This document shows positions 50,973 through 60,167 of a stretch of 64,000 nt of DNA, piece after piece. The stretch spans positions 248,001 to 312,000 of the forward strand of contig JAPPLJ010000050.1 of NCBI GenBank assembly GCA_028819475.1. Direction: 5' to 3'. This DNA is from Rhodospirillaceae bacterium. Lineage in GTDB: Bacteria > Pseudomonadota > Alphaproteobacteria > Bin65. The first letter of the stretch is position 1; each line of letters opens with the position of its first letter. The notes under the pieces were generated by a model. The model was not told the origin of the DNA. It made no database searches and saw nothing but the letters and a program-made list of their open reading frames with translations. The position numbers were made by a program, and so were the translations under genes.

Positions 50973-51800
50973 ATGGCGGAAACGGCGGGACCGCTGCTGG
51001 AAGACGATGCCGGCACCCGCTTCGCATCGGCCGGGCCGGAGGCGCGGATCGCCTGCTTCGTGCCGTCGATCACCGAACTGCTGGTCGATCTCGGCCTCAA
51101 GGACCGGCTGGTCGCGCGCACCCGCTTCTGCATCCATCCGGCCGAGGCGGTGGCGCGCATTCCCGCGATCGGCGGCACCAAGAAAGTCAATCTGCGCAAG
51201 CTGGAGGCGCTGGCGCCGACCCACGCTGTTCTGAATATCGACGAAAACACCGTCGAGATGGCCGAGGCGATGCGCGGCTTCGTGCCGAACGTCGTCGTCA
51301 CCCATCCCCTGGTTCCCGAGGACAATCTGCGGCTCTACGCCCTGATGGGCGGCCTGTTCGGCAAGGCGGACGAGGCGTCGGCCCTGGCCCGGCGGTTCGA
51401 GGCCGCGCGCGCCGCCCTGCCGCCGGCCGGTCCCGCCGCGCACCGGGACGTGCTCTATTTCATCTGGAAGGACCCGTGGATGACGGTGTCGCGCGACACC
51501 TACATCTCGGCGATGCTCGGCCTGATCGGCTGGCGGACGACCCATCACGATCCGGACGTCCGCTATCCGACGGTGGACCTGACGCCGGAGACAGTGGCGG
51601 CGACCGACCTGTTCCTGTTCCCGACCGAGCCTTACGAGTTCACCCGCGCGGAGGTCGACGCCTTCCTGCGCGACCACGATTGCCCGCCGGAGAAGGCGCT
51701 CATGGTCGACGGCGAATATTGCAGCTGGTACGGCAGCCGCGCCATCGCCGGCCTGCGCTATCTGAAGGACTTGGCAGACAGCGTGCGGCGGCGGGACTGA
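50973..51800 (+). CDS. Helical-backbone metal-receptor protein (BtuF-like)
   Basis: A 275-aa protein of the TroA/BtuF superfamily. RIACFVPSITELLVDLGLKDRLVARTRFC and VPNVVVTHPLVPEDNLRLYALMG frame the family's long backbone helix. No signal peptide is seen with the ATG at 50973, nor with the longer frame upstream, which runs through repeat DNA. A cytoplasmic relative, or a missed start, is possible. Ligand (cobalamin, haem or metal) unknown; no ABC transporter genes adjoin. Confidence 0.78.
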   Translation: MAETAGPLLEDDAGTRFASAGPEARIACFVPSITELLVDLGLKDRLVARTRFCIHPAEAVARIPAIGGTKKVNLRKLEALAPTHAVLNIDENTVEMAEAMRGFVPNVVVTHPLVPEDNLRLYALMGGLFGKADEASALARRFEAARAALPPAGPAAHRDVLYFIWKDPWMTVSRDTYISAMLGLIGWRTTHHDPDVRYPTVDLTPETVAATDLFLFPTEPYEFTRAEVDAFLRDHDCPPEKALMVDGEYCSWYGSRAIAGLRYLKDLADSVRRRD

Positions 51801-51828
51801 AAGACGCCCCGATTCCTTTCCCTTCGAT

Positions 51829-51968
51829 CGTCATATCGACCGGAGCCGCCCGTCAGGGCGGCGCAGCGGAGATATCTTTCCCGCGCGGAACGGAGACCGA
51901 AGCTCTTCAGCGGAAAGATTTCTCCACTCCGCCCCGGATTAAATCCGGGGCTTCGGTCGAAATGACGT
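51829..51968. repeat. MITE-like hairpin element 1 (140 bp)
   Basis: Ends are CGTCATATCGACCG at the left and the complement of CGTCATTTCGACCG at the right, imperfect terminal repeats of about 19 bp. Internal sequence includes a further palindrome (GCCCCGGATTAAATCCGGGG and one more base, 51932-51952). A second element with the same ends lies at 58851-58980. Confidence 0.75.
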
Positions 51969-52023
51969 ATTGGGACGGGCGCGATACCTCACTGGCGATT
52001 CGGCCGGCCGCACACTATGTTGA

Positions 52024-52641
<618 letters not shown>

Positions 52642-52740
52642 GGGATCATTTTCGACTAAATCCATTCTGCCAGTCAATTTTTTTGAAATGCGTTGTCCAG
52701 AAAACCTGTTCGCCATTTTTTGTAATTTCTATCACTAAAT

Positions 52741-53628
52741 TCAGTATGTTCTAGGAAATAGAGGCACTGAATCAATTGCAATACCAAATTGCTTGGCTAA
52801 ATTCCAAGAAAAATCTATACCTTGCGTAGCAAAATAAAATGCCAATATAATTGGCAGCACAATCAAAACAAATGAAACAAATTGATTAAGAAAAACCCGG
52901 CGTCGCATTTTTGAGTTTAGTAACGAATATTTTTTGTTGATCTTACCCATACGCTTATCATGAGATGCCGCAATTGTAGTCAATTTGTCGAACCTCTTGC
53001 CAAATGGCGCTTTGGTGAAAGCGAACAACAACCCCAATGTTAAGAAAGCACCGATAATTGAATAAACAATAAAATCTACAAGAAAGTAAATCATGGGACG
53101 TTTATTTGGGGCCTTCTCTATTCTCCATCCATGAATTCTTCCTACTATTCGCAAAGTTGATTCCGAAGGAAGAATGCTATTTCCTGTTGTAAATGCCAAA
53201 TAAAATCGACATTCGAAGCCTTGGTTTGGATCGATAATATCAAATTCAAAATATAATTTATTATCTCTAATGTAGCATCTATATTCTTGTTCATCCGGGT
53301 TTGTAGAAAATGAAACCGAAGGATCTAACAATGTTACGCCCTTTTCTAGCTTAACATGGATGGGGGATCGAATATCTGAACCAAGTAACGGCTCAGTACC
53401 AATGTTCTTTAATGAAATGGCCTTTCTGTCAATGTACCACACATTATCGATACCTTTAACCAAAAGTTTTACCGAGATATCGTTAGTTTTTAGTCCAACA
53501 TAACCCAATGGTGTATCTGACTGTTCAATTGCTAAGATGCGCACTTCCGGTTCCCAAGTGCTAATAGCAAACAAAAAACCTAGGACGCCAAAAATGTAAC
53601 CAATTATGCTGCGTAATTTTTTGAACAT
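52741..53628 (-). CDS. Hypothetical membrane protein in AT-rich island
   Basis: A 295-aa protein with strongly AT-rich codons, unlike all neighbours. One N-terminal hydrophobic segment (IIGYIFGVLGFLFAIST, residues 8-24), then about 150 polar residues likely facing the periplasm and rich in beta strands (TEPLLGSDIRSPIHVKLEKG), then two hydrophobic segments (about 180-205 and 248-270) flanking a basic cytoplasmic loop (KRMGKINKKYSLLNSKMRRR). I recognise no family. It stands alone and was probably acquired by transfer; a defence or surface role can only be guessed. Confidence 0.7.
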   Translation of the reverse strand: MFKKLRSIIGYIFGVLGFLFAISTWEPEVRILAIEQSDTPLGYVGLKTNDISVKLLVKGIDNVWYIDRKAISLKNIGTEPLLGSDIRSPIHVKLEKGVTLLDPSVSFSTNPDEQEYRCYIRDNKLYFEFDIIDPNQGFECRFYLAFTTGNSILPSESTLRIVGRIHGWRIEKAPNKRPMIYFLVDFIVYSIIGAFLTLGLLFAFTKAPFGKRFDKLTTIAASHDKRMGKINKKYSLLNSKMRRRVFLNQFVSFVLIVLPIILAFYFATQGIDFSWNLAKQFGIAIDSVPLFPRTY

Positions 53629-53883
53629 TGTTTAGGACTACGCCAATTTGTGTTCAATATTGAGCCGCATGCGAAATGATTCATCGCGCCAAAACTAAGA
53701 TAGCTTTACATTATACGACATTTTCATATTTTGAACAACTACTTTGTTCTAATTTTAACTTGAAGATGATTGGTGATTGCGCAGTTCATGCTGCGTGAGG
53801 TTATGGAGGCGGATTTTGCGTAAGGTATGGCCCAAGCGCTTGCCATCCAAATTATATGAAAGCATGTTATGCACATGCCCACA

Positions 53884-54104
53884 ATGATCCAAATCCGCAA
53901 CGCCCGGACTCGCTACACCGCACACTCGAGGCGCGGGCGGCGCTGGCCGGCATGTCGCTTTCCGACTACCTGCTCGCCGAAATTCGCAAAGTCGCGGAGT
54001 ACCCGACCGTTGAGGAACTGCGCGAACGCATCGCGAGCCGCGAGTGCGTGAACCTTACCGTTTCGCCCGCCGAGATCATCCGGCAGATGCGCGATTCGGA
54101 GTAG
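53884..54104 (+). pseudogene. FitA-type antitoxin, frameshifted and without toxin
   Basis: MIQIRN starts at 53884 in one frame, and PDSLHRTLEARAALAGMSLSDYLLAEI continues in another. Adding one C to the CCC run at 53903-53905 would restore a complete ribbon-helix-helix antitoxin of 74 residues ending IIRQMRDSE. As it stands, the second frame is open from an ATG at 53856 and could give an 82-aa protein lacking the DNA-binding strand. No PIN-domain toxin follows; the next gene is a cytochrome b561. A sequencing error in the C run is the main alternative. Confidence 0.75.
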
Positions 54105-54198
54105 CCGCCGGAAACCGCACCGTTCGGCGTATAGTCGGCAATAATCGCCGCGCCCGTCCCGGTCTGTGGCGCCGCTATTCCTGCCGCGAGGTCTTGCC

Positions 54199-54705
54199 AT
54201 GCCGCCTGCCAGAACGGGGTATTCCGCAACGCAGATCGCGCTGCACTGGGTCATTGCGGTGCTGGTGGTCGCGCAGGTCGTGCTGCACGAGGGGATGCAT
54301 GCGGCCTACCGGGAAGCCCGGGGCGGGCCGGCGGCCACCGAGGCCGAGAGCCTGATGGCCGATCTGCACGTCGCCGGCGGCATCGCAGTCTTCCTGCTCG
54401 CCCTCTTGCGCGTCGCGCTCCGGCTGCGGCGCGGCGCCCCCTCTCCGCCCGCCGAGGAGCGCGCGATCCTGCGCTTCGCCGCTAGAGCGGTCCACTTCGC
54501 GTTCTACGCGATCATCCTGCTGATGCCGCTCACCGGCGCGCTGGCCTGGTTCGGCGGCGTCGAGGCGTCGGCCGCGGTGCACCGGGCCGGCATGCTGGCG
54601 ATCTTCATCCTGCTGCTGCTGCACGTCGCCGGTGCGCTCTACCACCACTTCGTGCTCAAGACCGACGTTATGCGCCGCATCCTGCGGCCGGAGAAGGGCG
54701 GCTGA
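54199..54705 (+). CDS. Cytochrome b561
   Basis: A 168-aa membrane cytochrome with four helices. Probable haem-ligand histidines: ALHWVIAVLV (helix 1), ADLHVAGG (helix 2), AVHFAFYAI (helix 3) and LLLLHVAGALYHHF (helix 4). Members pass electrons between quinones and periplasmic acceptors or superoxide. ATG 54199 has GCGAGGTCTTGCC upstream. No partner gene nearby. Confidence 0.9.
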   Translation: MPPARTGYSATQIALHWVIAVLVVAQVVLHEGMHAAYREARGGPAATEAESLMADLHVAGGIAVFLLALLRVALRLRRGAPSPPAEERAILRFAARAVHFAFYAIILLMPLTGALAWFGGVEASAAVHRAGMLAIFILLLLHVAGALYHHFVLKTDVMRRILRPEKGG

Positions 54706-54825
54706 AATGTTCCGGGACCATGCTGCTGACCATGCTGTGCGGGCACTCCCGCCGGTGGCGCAGCCGGACGGATGGAAACCCTCAAGGGCCGACCAACCAA
54801 CGCGATCCCAAAATATGAACATGCC

Positions 54826-54846
54826 GCCCCGGATTAAATCCGGGGC
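54826..54846. repeat. 21-bp palindrome shared with MITE-like element 1
   Basis: GCCCCGGATT-A-AATCCGGGGC, identical to 51932-51952. A second, looser palindrome (CCCCGGAT...ATCCGGGG) follows at about 54887-54916. Both lie between the cytochrome b561 and LLM genes. Confidence 0.7.
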
Positions 54847-54966
54847 CCAGAGCCGACCCGAAAGGCTTCAGCCTGTTGCCCCTGGACCCCGGATTTCCGC
54901 TTCGCTCCATCCGGGGCGACAAAGAGGGGTCGAAAAAGGTCTCGGAATATCGAGGCTGCTGAACGC

Positions 54967-56052
54967 TCACTCCGCCGCGCGGCGCGGCTGGGCGGCGGTA
55001 TCCATCCGCTTCAACTCCGGCAGCACCTCGGCGGCGAACAGGCGCAGCATGTCGAGGGTCCGCTCCGGGCCGTAATAGGGCGGATAGTGCAGCATCAGCG
55101 AGGTCGCGCCGACGTCGCGGAACGCCTCGATCCGGCGCAGCACCGTGTCGGGCGCGCCGTGCAGGATGGTGTCCTTCACCAGGCGCTCGTAGGCGAACTC
55201 GCTTTCGTCCGTCTTCTCCGCGACGTCGCCGAGGTAGCGCCCGACCTCACCGCTCATGAACGACTTCATGTGGTGCGTGATGCCGGCCTCGCTTTCCTCG
55301 CGCGCCCGGGCGTCGGTCGCCGCGACATAGGTCATGCGCACCACGTCGACCTCGCCGAACGCAGGGTTGGCGTCGAGCGGCGCCGGCGCCTCCGCCATAT
55401 GCTCGCGGTAAAGCGCGATATGCTCGCCGATGGTGGCGGCCGAGGGCAGCAGGGACTGCATCAGCCCGAAGCCGTTGCGCGCCGCCGTGCGGATCGAGCC
55501 GTCGGTGCCGGCAGCCATGAAGAAGGGCGGGTGCGGCTGCTGGACCGGCTGGGGAAAGACCTCGTATGTCTCGTCCATCGCGAAGCGGAAATACCGGCCG
55601 TCGCTGTTCACCCGCTTCTTGTGGAAGCCGTCGAGGATCAGCGGGATCGCCTCGGCCTGGATGGCGCGCCGTTCCTCGTAGCTGATGCCGAGCCCCTCGA
55701 ACTCGTAGGGGCGGTAGCCGGAACCCATGCCGAGCTGGAAGCGCCCGCCGCTCAGGATATCGACGAAGGCGGCATTCTCCACGATGCGCAGGGGATGGTG
55801 CAGCGGCACGACCATGACCGCCGCGCCGAGCCGGATCCGCGTCGTCTTCGCCGCCAGGTAGGACAGGAAGCTGAACGGGTCCGGCAGGATGCCGTATTTG
55901 TTGGAAAAGTGGTGCTCGGCAATCCACACGGCATCGAAGCCCAGCTCCTCGGCTTCGAGGATCTCGCGCGTGACCCGCTCGTGAATGCCCCGGTGCGGAT
56001 AGGGTTCGGACTTCGGGTCCGGGTGCGAGGTGAAGAGAATGCCGACCTTCAT
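54967..56052 (-). CDS. LLM-class flavin-dependent oxidoreductase
   Basis: A 361-aa bacterial-luciferase-like TIM-barrel protein. Typical blocks: the N-terminal MKVGILFTSHPDP, ELGFDAVWIAEHHFSNKYG, RIRLGAAVMVVPLHHPLRIVENAAFVDILSGGRFQLGMGSGY. Members oxidise substrates with FMNH2 or F420. The substrate is unknown. ATG 56052 gives the normal N-terminus; the reading frame upstream of it is unrelated. Divergent from the cupin gene at 56309. Confidence 0.9.
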   Translation of the reverse strand: MKVGILFTSHPDPKSEPYPHRGIHERVTREILEAEELGFDAVWIAEHHFSNKYGILPDPFSFLSYLAAKTTRIRLGAAVMVVPLHHPLRIVENAAFVDILSGGRFQLGMGSGYRPYEFEGLGISYEERRAIQAEAIPLILDGFHKKRVNSDGRYFRFAMDETYEVFPQPVQQPHPPFFMAAGTDGSIRTAARNGFGLMQSLLPSAATIGEHIALYREHMAEAPAPLDANPAFGEVDVVRMTYVAATDARAREESEAGITHHMKSFMSGEVGRYLGDVAEKTDESEFAYERLVKDTILHGAPDTVLRRIEAFRDVGATSLMLHYPPYYGPERTLDMLRLFAAEVLPELKRMDTAAQPRRAAE

Positions 56053-56308
56053 GGCAGACGCGCCTTTCGTGATGCGACCAGTTCGGGCGACCGGTCCGGG
56101 CGGCCGGCCCGGCAGGATCGATATACCGACCTGCCGACCGGCGTCAAATCGGCACGACAATGACGGGTGGGGAAGCGGGCGAACGACGATAGGGCCGCCA
56201 CGCGCGGCGGCGGGCGGCGCATGACAAACCAGGGCGTTTCGTGACATCCTGACCGCCATCCCCGGCACGCCGGCGGGCGGGTCCCGCCGCACACCGAAAG
56301 GACCGGCC

Positions 56309-56878
56309 ATGACCTACAGTTTCGAAGCGTTCTGCGCCGACAACCGGCGCGCCTACGGTGCCGACGGCGTCGCCGACCTCGAAAACATCCGGCTGAACCT
56401 CGAGCGGCTGATCCGGGAAAATCCGGGCTTCGTCGCGCGGGAATGCAATCCGGGCGACGAATACGGCTATCGCGCGCTCTACACCGACCCGGAAAAGGGC
56501 TTCATCGTCTATTCCCACAAGAGCTACGGCGGCCGGACCTCGCCGCCGCACGACCACGGCGCCTCCTGGGCGATCTACGGCCAGGCCTGGAACGCCACCG
56601 ACATGACGGAATACCGCCGCCTCGACGATGGCTCGCGGGACGGCCACGCCAGGATCAAGCGCACGCGGGCCTACCGGCTCGAACCGGGCCAGGTCGGCAA
56701 GTTCGGCCCGCACGACATCCACCAGATCCATTTCGAGGACGATGCCGGCTTCATCCGGGTCACCGGCGCCGACCTGTTCCAGGTCGATACGCTGACCTAC
56801 GAACCGGAGACGGACAGCGTGACGGTGATCGGCGCCGGCTCGGCCGCCGGTGGGGAGCAGCCGCCGGACTCAGCGTAA
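56309..56878 (+). CDS. Cupin protein, cysteine-dioxygenase-like
   Basis: A 189-aa single cupin. SYGGRTSPPHDHGASWAIYGQ carries the first metal-binding motif (HDH) and GKFGPHDIHQIHF the second His. The arrangement resembles cysteine/thiol dioxygenase relatives, but no thiol-binding residues can be assigned. Metal-dependent dioxygenase or sensor role is inferred only from the fold. A hairpin (GGAGCGTC/GACGCTCC, 56879-56900) follows the stop. Confidence 0.75.
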   Translation: MTYSFEAFCADNRRAYGADGVADLENIRLNLERLIRENPGFVARECNPGDEYGYRALYTDPEKGFIVYSHKSYGGRTSPPHDHGASWAIYGQAWNATDMTEYRRLDDGSRDGHARIKRTRAYRLEPGQVGKFGPHDIHQIHFEDDAGFIRVTGADLFQVDTLTYEPETDSVTVIGAGSAAGGEQPPDSA

Positions 56879-56900
56879 GGAGCGTCGCGGAGGACGCTCC
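56879..56900 (+). terminator. Possible hairpin terminator after the cupin gene
   Basis: GGAGCGTC (56879-56886) and GACGCTCC (56893-56900) form an 8-bp stem right after the TAA. There is no T-run, so factor-independent termination is doubtful. Confidence 0.4.
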
Positions 56901-57079
56901 GGGGCGACAGGGCGGTTGATGCAGCGCCGAAGGCGAATCGCGCCATTCCAGGACGCACCCCGGTATTCGCCGCGCTCCGGACTCGACTCTGCGGCGGGCT
57001 TCGGTGAAACTGCACATGACGACACGATAACAGCAGGGCAGGACACGCAGCGCATGGCGATCGGGAGGGCGAAGCGGGC

Positions 57080-57505
57080 ATGGGGACGCTGATCGATATC
57101 GAACAGGCGCGCGCGTCCCGGCGTGCGGCCGGCCACAGGGCTCCGGCATCCGGGACGCGCCATCCACCCTCCGCCCCCGTAAGGCCTCCGCCCGCATCCC
57201 GCCACACCTTCTTCAGCCGGTCCGAGCTCTGCAAGCTGCTCTCGCTCTACAGCCGGCGCGTCGTTAACGGCGAATGGCGCGACTACGCCATCGACCACGA
57301 CGCCACGCAGGCGACCGTCTCCTTCTACCGCTGCGCCGCCGAACATCCGGAATACGCCATAACCAAGACGGCGGGCCACAAGGACCGGCCGGGCCTGTTC
57401 GTGCTCAAGGCCGGGCCGCAGGAGATCACGCAGTCCCCGTCGCTCGAAGAGGTGATCGGCGCGGTCGAGCGGCAGCCGCGCCTGGTCTGGTCGTCGGCCG
57501 GCTGA
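57080..57505 (+). CDS. DUF2794 family protein
   Basis: A 141-aa protein of the alphaproteobacterial DUF2794 family. After a disordered basic N-terminus the conserved domain reads FFSRSELCKLLSLYSRRVVNGEWRDYAIDHDATQATVSFYR. The function is unknown. A lineage-restricted family, so it supports the host assignment. It precedes the thiolase gene by 41 bases. Confidence 0.85.
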   Translation: MGTLIDIEQARASRRAAGHRAPASGTRHPPSAPVRPPPASRHTFFSRSELCKLLSLYSRRVVNGEWRDYAIDHDATQATVSFYRCAAEHPEYAITKTAGHKDRPGLFVLKAGPQEITQSPSLEEVIGAVERQPRLVWSSAG

Positions 57506-57546
57506 CCGGCGCGCGCCCCCTGCCCCGACCTGCGGAGGCCCCTGAC

Positions 57547-58800
57547 ATGACCGACGCCTGGATCATTGGCGCCAGTTCGACCCGCTTCGAGCGCGCACCC
57601 GAAAAAAGCTATCGCGATCTCGCCCGCGAAGCCTATTGCGGCGCGCTTGCCGACGCCGGCATGGAGACCGGCGACGCCATCGAATTCGGCTGGTTCTCCA
57701 ACTGCGGCCTGTGGGTCGACGGCCAGGCCTCGATCCGCGGCCAGATCCTGTTCACGCCGCTGGTGCGCGAGGGCCTGTTCCCGGAACGCGTGCCGATGGT
57801 CAACGTCGAGGGCGGCTGCGCCTCGGCCCAGATGGCGCTGCACGGCGCATGGAAGGATATCCTCTCCGGCGAGTGCGACGTCAGCCTCGCCATCGGCGTC
57901 GAGAAGCTGTTCAACCCGCAGGCGCCGGAAGACACGATGGCGGTCTACCGGGCCGCGATCGACCAGCTGACGCCGGAGGAATGGCGGAATTACTACGCCG
58001 AGGCCGGCGAGGAGGCCGGCAAGCCGTTCGAGGAAGGGCCGGACCGCACGGTGTTCATGGACACCTACGCCATGCAGGCCTGCTATCACATGAAGGCCCA
58101 CGGCACGACGCAGCGCCAGATCGCGGCCGGCGCGGCCAAGAACCACCGCAACGGCGCGCAGAACGAGAAGGCGCAATACAGCTTCGAGCTTTCGGTCGAG
58201 GACGTGCTGAACGACCGGCCGGTGAGCTGGCCGCTGACCCGGGCCATGTGCTCGCCGGTCGGCGACGGCGCTGCGGCGGTGCTGGTCTGTTCGGAGGATT
58301 TCCTGCGCGGCCAGCCGGCTGGGGTGCAGGACCGCGCCATCCGCATCCGGGCCTGCGAACTGGCCGGCGGCAAATACCGGCGGCTCGACGAACCCGGCCT
58401 GTCCCATGTTGCGGCGCAGAAGGCCTACGCCCGGGCCGGCGTCGGCCCGCAGGACATCGACGTCGCCGAGGTCCACGACGCGACCGCCTTCTGCGAGATC
58501 TACCAGGCCGAGATGATGGGCTTCGCCGAGTTCGGCCGGGGCGGCGAACTGGTCGAGAGCGGCGAAACCGCGATCGGCGGGCGCATCCCGATCAACACCT
58601 CTGGCGGGCTGGTCTCGAAGGGCCATCCGGTCGGCGCGACCGGCCTGTCGATGATCTACGAACTCGCCCGGCAATTGCGCGGCGAGGCCGGCGCCCGCCA
58701 GGTCGCGGGCGCGCAACTCGCCCTGTCGGAAAACGGCGGCGGCGTCATCGGCTTCGACGAAGCCGCCTGCGCCGTGACGATTCTGGAGCGGGCGGGGTAA
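57547..58800 (+). CDS. Thiolase-family protein (SCP2-thiolase-like)
   Basis: A 417-aa thiolase-fold enzyme. Nucleophile Cys in VNVEGGCASAQMALHGAW, His in VAEVHDATAFCE, and the C-terminal NTSGGLVSKGHPVGATG with the second catalytic His. This is the non-classical SCP-x-like group often acting with a DUF35/OB-fold partner on sterol or side-chain CoA esters; no such partner is adjacent. ATG 57547 is chosen from the family start MTDAWIIGASSTRF. Confidence 0.88.
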   Translation: MTDAWIIGASSTRFERAPEKSYRDLAREAYCGALADAGMETGDAIEFGWFSNCGLWVDGQASIRGQILFTPLVREGLFPERVPMVNVEGGCASAQMALHGAWKDILSGECDVSLAIGVEKLFNPQAPEDTMAVYRAAIDQLTPEEWRNYYAEAGEEAGKPFEEGPDRTVFMDTYAMQACYHMKAHGTTQRQIAAGAAKNHRNGAQNEKAQYSFELSVEDVLNDRPVSWPLTRAMCSPVGDGAAAVLVCSEDFLRGQPAGVQDRAIRIRACELAGGKYRRLDEPGLSHVAAQKAYARAGVGPQDIDVAEVHDATAFCEIYQAEMMGFAEFGRGGELVESGETAIGGRIPINTSGGLVSKGHPVGATGLSMIYELARQLRGEAGARQVAGAQLALSENGGGVIGFDEAACAVTILERAG

Positions 58801-58850
58801 ATTTCTCCGCAGTTTCGCGGTAGGTCAGCGCCCCAATCCGATTTCACGGC

Positions 58851-58980
58851 CGTCATTTCGACCAGAGCGGCGCAGCCGCGGAGTGGAGAAATCCTTTCGC
58901 TGCGGAACAATGACACCGGTACAGCGCGGAAAAGATATCTCCGCTCCGCGAACCTCCGGTTCGCTTCGGTCGATATGACG
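58851..58980. repeat. MITE-like hairpin element 2 (130 bp)
   Basis: Ends CGTCATTTCGACC (58851-58863) and GGTCGATATGACG (58968-58980) are near-exact complements. The inner arms (GCGGAGTGGAGAAATC at about 58878 and its approximate complement at about 58932-58950) also pair, so the whole element can fold as one long hairpin. Same ends as 51829-51968. Confidence 0.75.
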
Positions 58981-59048
58981 GGAAGTGGGGGAGAAATCCG
59001 GCCTGACCCCCACTCCGTATCCGCTCCAACGCGGCCGCGCCTGGCAGG

Positions 59049-60164
59049 CTAGCGGTCCCGCTTCGGATCGGTCTCCGCCAAAGCATATCCGCTCCCGGCG
59101 GCCCGTCTCATCCAGTAGTCGCCCAGGGCTGGGGTCTTCGGCACCCCCCATCCGTTGCGGAGAAACCGGCCGGCCCAGTACATGGCGGGCGGGAAACCCT
59201 TTTTCGCGGCGCGTTCGATGTAGCGAAAGGCTTTCCCCAGATCCTTCCCGACCCCGATGCCTCGGATATACCGGAACGCCAATTTGAACGCCGCCCAGGC
59301 AAGACCGCGGTCTGCGGCCCGCTCCAGCAGCGCGACGCTCGGTTCCGCCCGCTTGTCGATCATGGCAGCGAAGCTGTATTCGCGGCCCAGTTCGAATTGG
59401 GCGAGGAGATGCCCGTTCGCCGCCATTCTTCTCACGTCTTCGACGCCGGCCATCAGGCAGGCGTTCAGGTTCGGATGCAGATCGCACCGGGTTCCGGTCT
59501 TTCCGGCGGCGAAGCTGCGGATGTGCCGCGGCCGCACCGCGAAGAGCATATTGGCGTTGGCGTAGAATGCCATGCCCGCAACGCGCCCCTCGCCGGTCAC
59601 GAGGGCGCCGCCGCTCAGGCCTTTCAGTTCCGATGTGCCGGTCGGAACCAGAAAGAAGAAATCGTTGGCATAGGCGACGCCCCGTGCCGGCTTCATCCAC
59701 GCGAACGCGCGTCCCCGATAGCCGAGAATGTTCAACCGCTCGTCGGGGGCCGGCAGATCCCCGTCCGCGAAGTCGAGGTAGCCGCCGGCGCCTTTCTCCG
59801 TTTCCAGGAGGGCCAGGTCGTGGGCGAGGTCCACGGCGAGCACCCTTTTCACCCGGAGCGCCCACCTCTTTTCGCCGTGGGCCTGGACGAATTCGATATG
59901 GTCTTCGATATGGCCGGGGGCGCCGTCCGGTTCGACGAAACCGAGCAGGAGGTGAAAGGCGGTGAGCATCCGATTCGGTCCGATCGCGAATGCCGTTCCC
60001 TGATCGAATGTGCCTGTTTTTCCGGCCTTCGGGGACAGGGCGTCATGCACCTTCCACACGGCGCGGTGGGCGTTCTCGAGCCGCAAGGCCCCGGCATAAG
60101 CGTGCGGTGAGGCCGCGGCGAGACAGATCGAACAAGTTGCGAAGAACGCGAGGACCGGCCTCAT
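59049..60164 (-). CDS. Secreted trypsin-like serine protease with C-terminal Sel1 repeats
   Basis: A 371-aa exported protein. Signal peptide MRPVLAFFATCSICLAAASP..., cleavage near HAYA-GAL. Catalytic triad candidates in order: His in MLTAFHLLLGF, Asp in VDLAHDLALLE and Ser in LKGLSGGALVTG. The last ~110 residues contain Sel1-type helical repeats (ALLERAADRGLAWAAFKLAFRYIRG, KAFRYIERAAKKGFPPAMYWAGRFL), a protein-protein interaction scaffold. The combination is uncommon. It follows glpK by 3 bases on the same strand. Confidence 0.82.
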   Translation of the reverse strand: MRPVLAFFATCSICLAAASPHAYAGALRLENAHRAVWKVHDALSPKAGKTGTFDQGTAFAIGPNRMLTAFHLLLGFVEPDGAPGHIEDHIEFVQAHGEKRWALRVKRVLAVDLAHDLALLETEKGAGGYLDFADGDLPAPDERLNILGYRGRAFAWMKPARGVAYANDFFFLVPTGTSELKGLSGGALVTGEGRVAGMAFYANANMLFAVRPRHIRSFAAGKTGTRCDLHPNLNACLMAGVEDVRRMAANGHLLAQFELGREYSFAAMIDKRAEPSVALLERAADRGLAWAAFKLAFRYIRGIGVGKDLGKAFRYIERAAKKGFPPAMYWAGRFLRNGWGVPKTPALGDYWMRRAAGSGYALAETDPKRDR

Positions 60165-60167
60165 GGT

